The position numbers were made by a program, and so were the translations under genes. The notes under the pieces are model-generated. The model was not told the DNA's origin. It did no database searches and saw only the letters and a program-made list of their open reading frames with translations. 64,000 nt of DNA from Oreohelix idahoensis (lineage: Eukaryota > Mollusca > Gastropoda > Stylommatophora > Oreohelicidae), in the NCBI GenBank assembly GCA_024509875.1, contig JAMPIV010004247.1, forward strand, positions 303,001 through 367,000. The letters run 5' to 3'. The stretch's first letter is position 1; every line of letters starts with the position of its first letter. This document shows, one piece after another, positions 37,500 to 49,300 of this stretch.

Positions 37500-37954
37500 C
37501 AGAAGATGAAGGCAGGGCATGCCAATTTATTTGACTCAGGAGGCTACTATAAAGCCACCAGTATAAACAGTAATCTCTTAATTTCCTTTTAGCAGCCTTC
37601 AGTATGACGTACGCCCTTACCATTACGTCACGGAAGTAGCGCGATTTCTCATTCCAATTCACCTATATGACGTACGCCGTACGTCCTATTTTAAAAGCAC
37701 CAGAACTCTTCTGTTTACAAACGTATTGCAATTGCTGGGCATAATCGGATTCAGCATTGAAAAATCGGGCCACTAAGCTTGAAACAAACAAAATATTTTA
37801 CTGCTAGCGAATACAGTAGAACTGATAATAGCGATTTTATAAAAGCGAAAGTTCACAAACATGGACGCCGCCGAACCATAAACATCTGGTGTAAAAAGAG
37901 CACGAAAATTCTTGAAAATTTATTCATCTTGAATGATTCTGTTGATTCTTTTTA
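37500..37954. other. Unassigned sequence
   Basis: It contains a 17-bp near-palindrome, GACGTACGCCGTACGTC, at 37669-37685. No gene recognised. Confidence 0.4.
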
Positions 37955-38124
37955 GTGAGATTCTGGTAATTTTTACCTTTAGTGCCGTCGATTATGTATA
38001 ATATGTGTATTTTCGTACCATTTAGAGTTAGGGTTAGGTTTACACTAAACCTAATCCTAACTCAATACACATATTATACATACTCGATGGGCGTTAAAGG
38101 TGAAAAGTAATTACACAGATTCAC
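37955..38124. repeat. 170-bp imperfect palindrome
   Basis: The two arms fold around about 38043. Exact matches include ATGTATAATATGTGTATT and its complement, and TAGGTTTA against TAAACCTA; a 13-base stretch on the left arm has no partner. It is probably a small fold-back transposon. Confidence 0.85.
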
Positions 38125-38659
38125 AGTGAGTATTTGTTAGCTAGTTCAGAGATAGAACTGAAATCTGATTGCACATTTTCAAAAATGCATGTACCCAATT
38201 GTGCTATTTAGTAAGAATAAACTTGCATCTGGCATTGGGCCAAATCTAAAGCGGCTGCCCTTTGTGCATTGGGGGAAAAGCAACTTATATAAACACATTG
38301 TGATAGAAAGACTCGTTGCATGAGAAGGAAAAACTTTTTGAAGCCCAACTATTCACCTGCGTCTTCCATGTGATGTGTATGGAATTTTGCAGTCAACATT
38401 GGAATACAACAGTCAGCTGGGCTATTCCTACTCACAAGAATGAAATATATGATCTGCAAGTAGAGATACGGACAAAGTGACTATTTAGAATGATAATAAA
38501 CAAGACACCAGGACATTGCTACATTGAGTATGATCCAAGAAAGCTATCCCAAGATCAATCATGGCATATACATGCCTATGCCACAGCCAACCAATGCTGC
38601 AATTAGGAATGCACTGAGCATATGCATTATCTTTACTGATAGGTGAATAACACTACTCA
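38125..38659. other. Unassigned sequence
   Basis: A possible old piece of the LINE seen at 35930-36260 lies at about 38330-38460. Nothing else. Confidence 0.35.
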
Positions 38660-39480
38660 AGAATTGGGTCTTACCAATGCTCAGTTAAGCATTGGTAGTT
38701 GAAATGCAGTTATAAAACTCGAGGATTTTCTAAGAAAAAGTTTGCGCAAAGATGATTTTACCTCGAAGTCTGACTCAAACCATGACCAGTCATCCTGCAA
38801 AGGAAAAAGCAATTTCTTGTCTGCAATTGTTGGAGCGTTTCAATGCTCTGATAGAAAGAACTTTTTGGCTAGCTGCTTGCACAAAAAAGAGAAACGAAAA
38901 CCTGGGTACCATCATTTTTGAACCTGAGACAAAAAGACAGTCAAGGAGATAATCATCCGCAATCACCACAAAGAAAGAAATGTCAAGACAAATTGCCTTC
39001 AGATGGAAAGGTCATGATCACTGTACTTTGGGACAAAAGGTGTGACTATGACGTTACTCCCCAAGACGAGGAAAAAATCAACTCAATTCGACCGGCAGGG
39101 CAGACAACATATACATTTTCGACTCATTGAGATTTAAAGAACTCAATCAACGTTTTTTAGCAATCGAAACGCAGAGTACTCACATGCACAAGAATCCAGC
39201 AGATTGTCTTCTCACCTCTGTGACACATGTGCTATTTAGAAAGCACCAGAACAAGTCTGGGCAACAATGCTGGGGGAAGCAATCGCCAAATTGGTACAGG
39301 ACTGTCCTCTGTACTGACCAGTTTAAGAAAGACCCTATGGTGGCCCAATTTGCACAACACCTCTGATTTTCAGCTATATTGAGTTAAAGAGGAACTTGAA
39401 GACAATGTGTATTTTCGTGGGACAGGGTTTGGACATCCTGATGGAGTCGATTCACTGACAGGCGAAGTAATGTAATAGTC
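38660..39480 (+). pseudogene. Decayed mariner transposase, same type as 4360-6034
   Basis: In shifting frames: 'NAVIK' near 38706, 'LLERFNALIERTFWLA' (38840), 'FEPETKRQSRR' (38918), 'HPQSPQRKKC' and 'SDGKVMITVLWDKR' (38960-39050), 'KELNQRF' and 'MHKNPAD' (39130-39210). The order is that of the intact catalytic half at 4536-5297. Catalytic aspartates are lost and frames are broken many times. Terminal repeats were not found. Confidence 0.85.
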
Positions 39481-39735
39481 ATGCGATCAAGAACAGAAGA
39501 AGAAGAAGATTTGGAGCAAAGTGGTAGTGAACGGCTTGCTAAAACGAGGAAAGTGAATGACAGTGAAAGGCTTGCTAAAACGAGGAAAGTGATTGATAGT
39601 GTTAGTAGTAACATTCGATCTAGATCTAGTTCACTCAGTTTAGATCAAAATAATTCATCAGTGAAAGGAAAGGCAGTGAAAACAAGATCTGCACCTAAAC
39701 AAGGAAAGAAAATGTCGAGATCTAGACCTTGGAAT
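39481..39735 (+). other. Uncertain open frame interrupted by SINE-F
   Basis: The frame from ATG at 39481 encodes a charged, low-complexity peptide with an internal duplication ('SERLAKTRKV' twice). It is cut by the SINE-F insertion; beyond the insertion the frame reaches a stop within six codons (40073-40077). No family recognised. It could be a lost N-terminus of a transposon protein or just chance. Confidence 0.25.
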
Positions 39736-40047
39736 GGGACCTCAAGATGCAGCAATAGTGAATGCAGTCAGCGACTCATAGCTGTACTGCCTGCGTCAGC
39801 ACCAGCGAACCAGAGCTGGTGAAGACCGCACTCCACCTCCACGTGGTGGTCCTGGAAACAGTCTGCAGCAGTGCAGTCTGGCTGAGCGAGTGTGGATCGA
39901 AATGGGAAGGCAAACCCGGTCCTAAAAAAATGCCGTGCAGAAGTCGGATGTGTCGACCGAAAGGTGCAGATATCACAGCTTAGGCGCAAACAGACACAAC
40001 GCAACCACCGTCCTTTTCAGGGCGAACGAGGAAGAAGAAGAAGAAGA
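39736..40047 (+). repeat. SINE-F, 312 bp, with 12-bp TSD
   Basis: Flanked by AGACCTTGGAAT at 39724-39735 and 40048-40059. It starts 'GGGACCTCAAGATGCAGCAA' and ends 'GGCGAACGAGGAAGAAGAAG'. Same family and length as 16845-17150. Confidence 0.94.
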
Positions 40048-40059
40048 AGACCTTGGAAT

Positions 40060-42222
40060 AAAAAAATGAAAATATGATGAGGAAGAACGTGACCTAAAAG
40101 ACCCTGGTAACCAGAGGCAGGGGAAGAAAATAATGTAGATGCAAACGTAAGTCATGAAGGAGACAAGAGAACCATGCTGCCCAGCCTGAGTTTATAGCAC
40201 AGTCTGGTCTACTCTTTGATCATACTGATTGTGAATGCCATGATTTCATGAATGAGTTTCTGAATGAAAACTTTTAGATACTAATAGTGAATGAGACAAA
40301 CAGCAAGCCGGGTTTGCACTTTGGGGAATGCTTTGAAACTTACCACACTCAGCCCAACCTGTAACTGTAAAGATGTAAGCAAACTCAAGAAAACAAGTGC
40401 CAGCAGTGTTTCCACGTTCTTTTATCATAATAAAATGAAAACAACAAAGCTTTTGTGGCTCATACAAATAATTTTTGTTTATTTTTCTCTCAATTTTCAT
40501 TTATGTACGTACCCTGTGACCTTGACCTAGACTTATGTTGGCCTTGATTAGCATATTCTGAAACTTTGTTTTATGCTCTTTCATAATATATATACTTTTA
40601 ATGGGTTTCCTTTTACGATAAACTGTTTACAGTCAAATTAAAAATATGACCCCTAAAATTACAATTATCCTGTCGTTCAAGGGAACGAACTAAGCTGAAA
40701 ATGGTGTTGTCATTTGGAATGAAAAACCCGCGGTGGCGAAGGGGTTAATGCTGACATTTGAAACACGAGGAATAATTTACTAGCTCAATGAAGAAGAATT
40801 AGCAAACTTCATTCTGCAATGAGCGTACTCAACATTTTAACATAAAGAAAATTCTAACCTGATAGCTGAACACACACAAAATGTTGTTTACATAGCAAGG
40901 TGACATGAATAAAAAGAAAGATTTTATCTAAGTAGAAAAACACATGGTCTCACAACTTAGGCACTGAAATAAATCGTATCTCAAGGAAGTAGAATCAGCA
41001 AAATTCAATCTTCATGGATTGAACTCAAGATATCAACATTAAGAATATTCTAACCTGATGGCAGAACACACAAAAAACACTGCAGGCTGATGTGGGATGA
41101 CATATAAATAGAAGGAATGTTTTTATCTAAGTAGAAAGACACATGGTCTCACTATTTAGTAACTCAGGTACTAAGTAAATTAAATCTTATCTCAAATCCA
41201 GCAGTAGACTGTTGTCATGTCACAGTGAATGCCCTAAATTATCAAGTAACAACAGTTGCTTGTAAAAACATTGTATGCTTCAGGCAAATAATAAGGCGAA
41301 GAGCCAATGTAAAGCCCCTCTCTTGTTTTGAAAAATGCTTTTAAGAGCAGCTGGCAACATCTTGTCTGCTGCAGATACAATATGCAGGCTGAGTTGAGAC
41401 ATGAGTCAACCTCTGCTCATTTGTTTTATACTGCTGGATATTTCCCCAGCTCCTAGCCATTCTGATGATGCTTCTTCAAAAGCTCCAATCATCAGCAGTG
41501 GCATCCCCATTTCTGACGTTAATCTGCCTGCGTCATTTCAGGGTTAGATACTAACTACAGCAGTAACTCCACCCTTAAAATTCTTTTTACATGAAACTTT
41601 CTTGTTATGGTAAAACTGCTACTCTCAAATTTAGCTTTCACTGTAATACAGACAATAACTAAACATTAATACATTAAAACTCAGAATAAATACAAATATA
41701 AATAAGTATCTACAAAAACCCATAAATGGTCACATCGACCTCCTCTTATATATGGAAATGTGTCACAGCTAATGTCAGAGTATTAAGCATTATCTGAGCC
41801 ACCACTTTCACGAAAGTCATGATATCACAGGTGTGGAAGAAACATGGAAGATAAACAATAATACACAAAATAAATTAATATTTAAAATATGTTCTACTTT
41901 GGTATGTAAGATTTTTTTTTAAAACTGCATTAACATTTAACTGAACTAACATTTTTCCACTAAAGCATAATTATTTACCTCTTTCTCTGACAGCATAAGT
42001 GAATTATCTCTTGACATAAGAGTTACGAACCAAGCTTAAATAATACAAGATACAAATAATTCATATACACATAAATTTCCCCTCACAAAACAAAAATAAC
42101 ACTATTTCTCTGACAATAATCAAATTATATTTCAAATAAACTATAAATTACATAAGTATACTGCAGAGATACATAACATCAATAAACAAATCAATATGAC
42201 CGGACAGAACTGTTTAAATGTA
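40060..42222. other. Unassigned AT-rich intergenic sequence
   Basis: No coding or transposon similarity recognised. Two related stretches at about 40780-40950 and 40990-41130 (sharing 'AAGAATATTCTAACCTGATG' and 'ACACATGGTCTCAC') are an old direct repeat about 200 bp apart. Confidence 0.45.
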
Positions 42223-43207
42223 CAGGGTATCCATAAAGTCTCTTTACAATTTAACAAATTTATTACAAAGGCAATTGATGAGATATCTTAATCAGATTTG
42301 TTCTATGTACTCAGTGGTTATCAAAGTTTTTAATTACATACCTTTATCGTATTTCAGGTACCCTGTTGATGAAAGAGGTACTGTTAAATGAACCCCTAAA
42401 AAAATGGCTACTCCTCAAGAGAAGGCACAATGTGTATCATGGTTTATTGAAACAAAATCGGATAGGCAGACTCAGGGAAACTACAGAACTAAGTATGGAA
42501 GAGATCCACCGTCACGTCCGTCAATTCGTGCATGGCACAAGAAATTTATGGAGACAGGGACAGTGTTGGATAAAGGGAGGAGTGGACGACCAAGAACATC
42601 TGAGGAAAACGTCGAGCGTGTAAGACAAGCCTTTTATCATTCTCCCACAAATTCCATCCGTACTGCTGCCAGACAGTTAGAGCTACCACGTTCAACAGTG
42701 CACAAAGTCCTACACAAGAACTTGTGATTGTACGCTTACAAAGTGCAACTCTTACAGGCACTCAAGCCAAATGATAAACCAAGAAGAAAAGAGTTTGCAG
42801 TTAACATGCTGGATCGAATTTCTGAGGATGAAACGTTCCTCACCCGAGTTTGTTTTAGTGATGAGGCAACCTTTCATGTTTCAGGGAAACTGAACACACA
42901 TAATGTGAGAGTCTGGGGATCAGAACATCCCCATGTGACTAGGGAACTTCACCGAGATAGTCCAAAGGTGAATGTGTGGTGTGGGATCATGTGCAATCGA
43001 ATCATTGGTCCATTTTTCTTCAACGAGACATCAATACTGCAAATGTTTACCTTGACCTTTTGACTGAATATGTGGCACGTGTATTAAATGAGGCAAAAAA
43101 AACTTCAATATCTACTTCTCATTTTGTAATAATTTCCACATATTTGTCTTTTCATTTGCCTTTGTAATAAATTTGTTAAATTGTAAAGAGACTTTATGGA
43201 CAACCTG
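42223..43207 (+). mobile_element. Tc1/mariner-type transposon, internally deleted
   Basis: The terminal inverted repeats are about 50 bp: the left end starts CAGGGTATCCATAAAGTCTC and the right end, reversed, CAGGTTGTCCATAAAGTCTC, with few differences further in. TA flanks at 42221-42222 and 43208-43209. At 985 bp it is too short for a complete element; the C-terminal half of the transposase is missing. The right end is 50 bp from the CERT1 stop codon, so it is probably in that gene's 3' untranslated region or just beyond. Confidence 0.92.
42404..43063 (+). pseudogene. Truncated Tc1/mariner-type transposase
   Basis: Starts 'MATPQEKAQCVSWFIETKSD' and has an N-terminal helix-turn-helix region with 'DKGRSGRPRTSEENVERVRQ' and 'AARQLELPRSTVHKVLHKNL'. 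An in-frame stop is at 42725-42727. The catalytic domain begins 'RVCFSDEATFHVSG' (first aspartate) and 'KVNVWCGIM'. The second and third catalytic residues are absent because the DNA jumps to the terminal repeat. It cannot be active. Confidence 0.88.
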
Positions 43208-43257
43208 TATTTCAACAACACAAGTTAGTAACAAGGTTTATGACTAAAGAATCAGTA

Positions 43258-43385
43258 TTAGAAAAGGATAGCTTTGTCCTTTGTTTTATCTGAGACAAAA
43301 CCTGTAAACCTTCTCAGAAATTTGGGATACTCCCTCCTGTATACTGCTCTCAGTACAGACGCTGGAGCCCAACCTCCTGGGTTCA
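43258..43385 (-). CDS. CERT1: CERT1 last coding exon
   Basis: Acceptor 'TTGTTCTCTGTTTCAG' before 43385; enters in phase 1. Encodes '[20 protein letters not shown]', '[10 protein letters not shown]' and 'KDKAILF', then TAA at 43258-43260. This is the C-terminal helix of the START domain, and the end matches the family's usual end. Confidence 0.95.
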
Positions 43386-46300
43386 CTGAAACAGAGAACA
43401 AATGTGAGAATTGACACATTTAAAATAAAACTACAAGTTTACAGACTTCAAGAAGCAGACTATCTAGACATTTTTAGTGAGTCCACATGAAATGGACATC
43501 TCTTATGAAAAGTGTGAAAGTAATACACATTTTAACAGAAACAATGTTAACAAGAAAAATATATTTATCAGAGGAAGCAAACATGTTCCTAAAAGGAAAT
43601 ACAGTTAGACAAAACTGTTGAACTGTCTGAACTAAACTATCAATCCAGGATTCAAGAGTGAAGTCTTGGGATAGAGAGACAGATTTAAATATGGCAAAGA
43701 ATATGTGAAATATATAGGGATCCAGACCTCCAGGACGACCCAGAGTCCACTGGGAGGACAACATCAGACGATCTCAGAAGGACAGAGGACTAGACTGAAT
43801 CAGACCAGGAGGAAGATAGCCAATAGGATATTATGGCGCTCTCTCTGGCAAAACCCTACACTCCAGGGTAGAAGAGGAATAACTAAGTAAGTAAGAATAT
43901 ATGAAAATGCCAAGTTTATCACTGTAAAGACAGCCTAGATAGCCGGAATGCTGTACTTCTTACAAAGGTCAAATGCTAGATAATAATAAATGCAATCTTA
44001 CAGCCATGGTTTATATGCTTCTATTTACCATTTAGTTGAAAAAATATTAAATCTATTGAAAAACTTACATTTACAAAGTCTTCAAAAGACATCAACATAT
44101 TCAACACAGATTACATACGTTATCAAGATTAGGACTGTTTAGTGTGTTAAAAACCCATTTTATTACCAGCTGAGTTATAATTTGGATTAATATGATCATA
44201 AGGCATTAGAATATTAAATTACAGATTTTCCTTCAATCTTTTAAAGACAATAAAAACGAAATTCTATAAACAGTAATGCAATCTTCTAAAGATACTGATT
44301 CTGCTTTATACTTCTTCTTCTTCTTCTTCCTCGTTCGCCTTCAGACTTCCACATTTATGACTCTAATAAAGGCAGTAGTCAACCCAAGGCTCACAACATC
44401 TCTGCTTTATACAAGATAGATATTAGCACAAAATCTTCTACATACATTTATACAGAATTTCAAAGACACTATCACAATACAGCAAAGGCATAAACAAAAA
44501 GTTATAAACACATCTTTCAAAGACAGTAACAAAATCTTTCAAAGATAAATGGAAACTTCTCAATACTAATGTCACTTGGTACTTCCTGACATATGCATGG
44601 AGGCATATAAGGAGTCATCTTTATATGACCACCAGCTATGCACATTGCTATAATATACATATGTGGAAGTGAACCTCTGTCTGTGAGGCTAGTTACACCC
44701 TCACTGAGTCTTGAAATCATCCACACACTTCCAGGGATTCCCCCTGTGGTGAAACTTGTTAAGAACCCAGCAATGCACACTAGAAGTCACTTGAGCCCCA
44801 GATGTAACTCTCTGGATTTTACCTGGGTGACTGCATTCAGAAGGATCTCATTATGGACCCAGTGATAGGCAGGGGGAGCTGAGAAGTAGCTCTGTGCAGG
44901 ACATTAAAATTCCTTGGGAAAGCCCAGAACCAGAGCACACTATTTTAGCTCTACATAGTTGGAGAGCCCCCTTGGATGGCGGGTAATGCACAGTATGCCA
45001 CATGCTTCTTACTACTAGCTTGGGACCAGATGTGACGATCCTTTAAATGCAAGCCAAGCTGGAGAAACTGGAGCTCATGACTTAACTCAGCATGTTTCAG
45101 AATGGCAAAAAAACCACAGGAAAGGGATAGATCTACAGTGTAGATAATATCAAGAAGGCATTAGCTTGGTACTGGCTGCAAAAGAGCGAAAACCTCAACA
45201 GCCCTAGTTAAACAACAACAACAACTTTCTGACATTCTTACCATCTGCAGTGTAAGAAATTTTACAAGTAATGTGGTCTCTAGTAATGTCGCCATCAGGA
45301 GGAGGTTCTATGATAGTCTCACAGATCAATGCCACATTCATGGTGATACGAACATATTTGATGGGCTAAGGGTGTGAAATAAAATAGTCAGTTGTAAATG
45401 TGCATTTAAAAGGAAAAAATACAAAGTACATAACATAAGTTCAGATTCAAATTTAATTCACTGGATACATTTTTCTCACATATGTAGTTCTGAGCCTTGA
45501 TTATGATTACAACAGAATTTGTGTTTTGAAAAGTCTGCCTCTAAGTAATTCTCTTAATGCTACATATTCTTGGATCAAGTCAAGTAATTCAGGCTTCTTC
45601 ATCTTCTTCTTTCCTTTCCTTTATCATTCTTTAAGAAGGACAGAGCCACCACTGCAGTAGTCCTCTTATAGATAGCATGGATCAAAGTACTTATATGTGC
45701 TCTAGCAGTGGAGAATTCTGTAATAATTTGTTTTATAAGGTGGGCTAGCCTGATTAATAAAAGTCAATTTTGCCTTGCGTATTCTGATATTACTCTCCAT
45801 TCCTCCAGGTTAGTGCTGCTGCCAAGATATAAGTTTGAGCCCATAGTTTGTAGGGATCTTTCTCTAACTGAAACCTGGTTATCATTTTCCATGTTTACTC
45901 TCATAACCTGTCTTTTCTTTGTGGATTTTTCAGGCTGTGACCTCTCATCTAGTATTCTTATTCTGTCTTGCATTTGGTTTTTGTTTGTGGGGTAGAAGGA
46001 CAATGCCACTGGCCAAATCTAGATCAACATACTGTTTTGTCAGAGTCCATGGTATTCCATTTCACCCCACTATACAACAGTTTAAGTATACTTGAAGCAT
46101 CTTTCAAACTCACAAACTAAATTCAATTGTTAAAATGTAAGCAAAATTTTCCGAAAACATCGATTTCTGATAGACCCACCTGGCAATCTGGATGTTCACA
46201 GGAATAATTTACCACAAGCCAGCTGTCTGGTCCCTCATCGCTGCTCTTGGACATGTGTCTTATGTGTGACCAGAAGCAGGCATCACGCTGTGATGCTGGC

Positions 46301-49300
46301 CAAACTCTTTTGATCACATTGTGGCTGACAAATGTGTCATCTGACAGCCATTCAACAACATTGCTATGATCAAGTGTAGCTGAAATAAACAAAGTAAACT
46401 TCTAGTAAACAGCAAAATACTCCAATCTACAGTGGTAGCTTTACTTTTGACTCCCTCTCCCCTTTTTTTTCCATAAACTTTGCATGACAATTTTCTGGGA
46501 AGGTTAAGGCGCCCAGCGTGATGCTGACCACCCCACCCTTAGTGTGCCGATGGTCAAGAAAATATGGGCCTAACACTATATTCACAATATGCCTCAATGG
46601 GCGTGTAACAGAATCCTTTACCCCCCTATTTGCATGACAATACAGTTAACACAGGTCATCTGTAATAGGAAATGTGGGACGTTGTGAACATGAAATTGCA
46701 AGACTTCATAATTACATTCAAGGAAGTTGAGGTCAATGAGAGCAAGCAAACTATGTTCATAAGAAAAGGAGGTAGTATTTGGAACAGGCAGTAAATGGTA
46801 TGATGAAGACTCATTCGTTATAAGCTTGTCCAGCACTGAATGTCAAAGTTCAATGTCCGACAAAAAGGAAAGCAACAATGACAGACTATACTTCAGAAAG
46901 AAGAGGCTAGTCATATAATTTACTGTGAAATACCAATTACATTATATTTTTATATAAGTAAATTTTCAACAAACAAACTAGAATATCATATAAAAACTTT
47001 TGACAGTTGCTTGAATTTTTAACCATATCAAGCTTCACCTTCCTCCTGTGATACATTGCATGCAATGCAAACATCTGTTGGTAAATGTCTGCAGTCTGGA
47101 CATGATATTCTCATACCTTGTGCATATGTATTTTGTGTACTGTAGATTTTTTTCTCATTTATTCACCTTTACGGGAAAAAAAACTGAAAGTCAGTTTTTA
47201 TCTACATTTTTTCTGTTTCATTTTGCTTTGTTTGCACAGAAATATCTTCTGTTGGAAATTCATTTTGTAATCCTTTTCACTTCATGTGGAATATAACAAT
47301 AATAATAGCCCCTTCAGTCATAACTGATTATGGGAATGCGCCCCTGAGGTGACAGCCCTCAGCTGCTTGTTTTCCTGATGCTCCTTTCGACGTTTTCTCC
47401 TCTCTTTGGCTTGTTGTGTGAGCTTCTTTTCGCCCAATCTGAGGTGGCGCCGTAAATAGCATCACCACTTGGCGCGATCAGCAGCTTCATCCTCCCTCAT
47501 TGCTGGATTTATGTCCTGTGCCCTCATATCTCTCTTGCACACATCTTTGAACCTCAACTGCGACCGCCCAACTATTCTTTTGCCATATGCTAGTTGCCCG
47601 TAGAAGATATCTTTCGGGATGCGACCATCTTCCATGCGGCGGACATGGCCAAGCCAGCGTAGTCTGCGCTGCCTAAGCAGTGTATACATGCTTTGAAGGC
47701 CAGAACGTGACAACACCTCGACATTTGTCACTTTATCTTTCCATGAGATGCCGAGGATGTGGCGTAGACACCGTAAATGGAAGGTATTGAGCCTTCTTTC
47801 TTGCTTAGCATAGGTTGTCCAAGTCTCTATGCCATATAGGAGAGTGCTGGTGATGCAGGCGAAATATACTGCAGCCTTGGTCTTCGTTGTGAGTTTGGAG
47901 TTTCCCCAAACACGAGATGTGAGGCAGGCAAAGGTAGCTGCAGCTTTGCCAATCTGGCTGTAAATTTCTGTCCAGTGAGAGTTTGTCATTGATGGTAGAC
48001 CCCAGGTATGTGAAGTGGTGCAACACTGCCAATTCAAAGTTATCGATAGTGATAACTATGTACAGCACCCGCAACCTGACTCAGCACATTCGTTTTCTTT
48101 AGACTTATTGTGAGGCCAAAGTCCTTGCATGCTTGGGTGAAGCGATTCATCAAGCTCTGAAGCTCCTGTTGGCTTTGAGTGACAACTGCAGCGTCATCAG
48201 CGAACAACAAGTCCCTTATGGTGACCCTTCTGATTTTTGTTTTTGCCTTCAGCCTTGAAAGATTAAACAGACGGCTATCTGACCTAGTGTGAAGTTATAT
48301 TCCTTCAGCTGCATCTCTGAATGCATGTTTCAAGAGTAAGGCAAAGAAGATCCCGAAGAGGGTCAGAGCCAGAACACAGCCTTGTTTAACGCCACTTCGT
48401 ATGTCAAAGGGTTGTGATGCAAAAGAAAAAAAAAGGAACCCGTTACACGCCCATTGAGGCATATTGGGAATATGGTGTTAGGCCCATATTATCTTGACCG
48501 TCGGCACACGAGGGGTGATGTGGTCAGCATCACGCCGGCCGCCTTAACCTTCCCAGAGTTGCTCTGGTACCCATTTGGGGCTGGGTCGACCCAGGAGCCG
48601 TTTGTGGCCTAAAAAATTCCCGTCTCATCTGGAGATCGAACCATAGACCACTGCACTAGGAAGCCAGTGCACTAACCACTATGCTACCGCGGCTCCCTAA
48701 AGGGTTGTGATGTGCTTCCAGCATATTGGACTGTTCCATATGTGGAACATGCAACTGCAACTATTACTTGCCACTAATTTCTATCTTGGGCCATCTTTTC
48801 CACGTCTGCCCTGAGATCTGTTGAATTGATTTCTTCTTGCATAAATTCTTCTCAAGGTTCTCTTTAGCCTCCCCACTCTTCTCCCCTCTGAGGTTCCCAG
48901 CCAAGAACAAGTCTAGTTATACTGGTTGGCTCTTTCCTAATGGCATGTCCTATTCATTTCCACTTTCCCTCCCTCTTATCTCCAGAACCATTGGTTGTCT
49001 AATCCTATACCAATTACTCATGTTGTCTCCTAGAAAGACCACAAATAAACATATCTATGCAAACCACCAATTCAAAACTACAAGTTCCATACATAATTTC
49101 TTGACACCCTGAGCCTTATTAGTTTTCTCCTCTTTCATGGAGTTCTACTAGAAGAGGCATCTTCAGCAACACTGCTTTTTTTTGTACCCAAAAACCTGAA
49201 ATGTTCCTCATCTGGTGTTACTGTACTGCTAACTTAGTGGAGGACTGATGAAAATTTCTCAGCAGGCTAATTCTATTGTGAAAAATATTTGAAAAACAGT

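Larger units (their letters stand above)
43386..45241. other. CERT1 last intron
   Basis: Contains the LINE-2 tail at 43711-43892 and the (GAA)n-tailed piece at 44312-44400. The minus-strand open frame at 44517-44780 and the rest show no recognisable motif. Confidence 0.6.
47297..48830 (-). mobile_element. LINE-3, 5'-truncated, with a SINE-A inside
   Basis: The minus strand encodes the RT palm and the region after it: '[10 protein letters not shown]' (48400), '[18 protein letters not shown]' with the FADD catalytic box (about 48205-48240), '[12 protein letters not shown]', 'FTYLGSTI', '[19 protein letters not shown]' and '[20 protein letters not shown]'. It ends in a TTATTA-type tail near 47297. 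Frames are broken several times. The part upstream of the SINE-A (48713-48830) still carries 'GTVQYAG'. It does not belong to the RTE-1 family. The 5' limit is approximate. Confidence 0.85.

Noticed and set aside
39481..39822. 113-codon frame as a gene
   Set aside because: The last 29 codons belong to SINE-F; the front part is low-complexity without a recognised family.
44517..44780. 87-codon minus-strand frame as an extra CERT1 exon
   Set aside because: The neighbouring exons 45242-45365 and 43258-43385 join perfectly in phase without it, and it has no similarity to the START domain.
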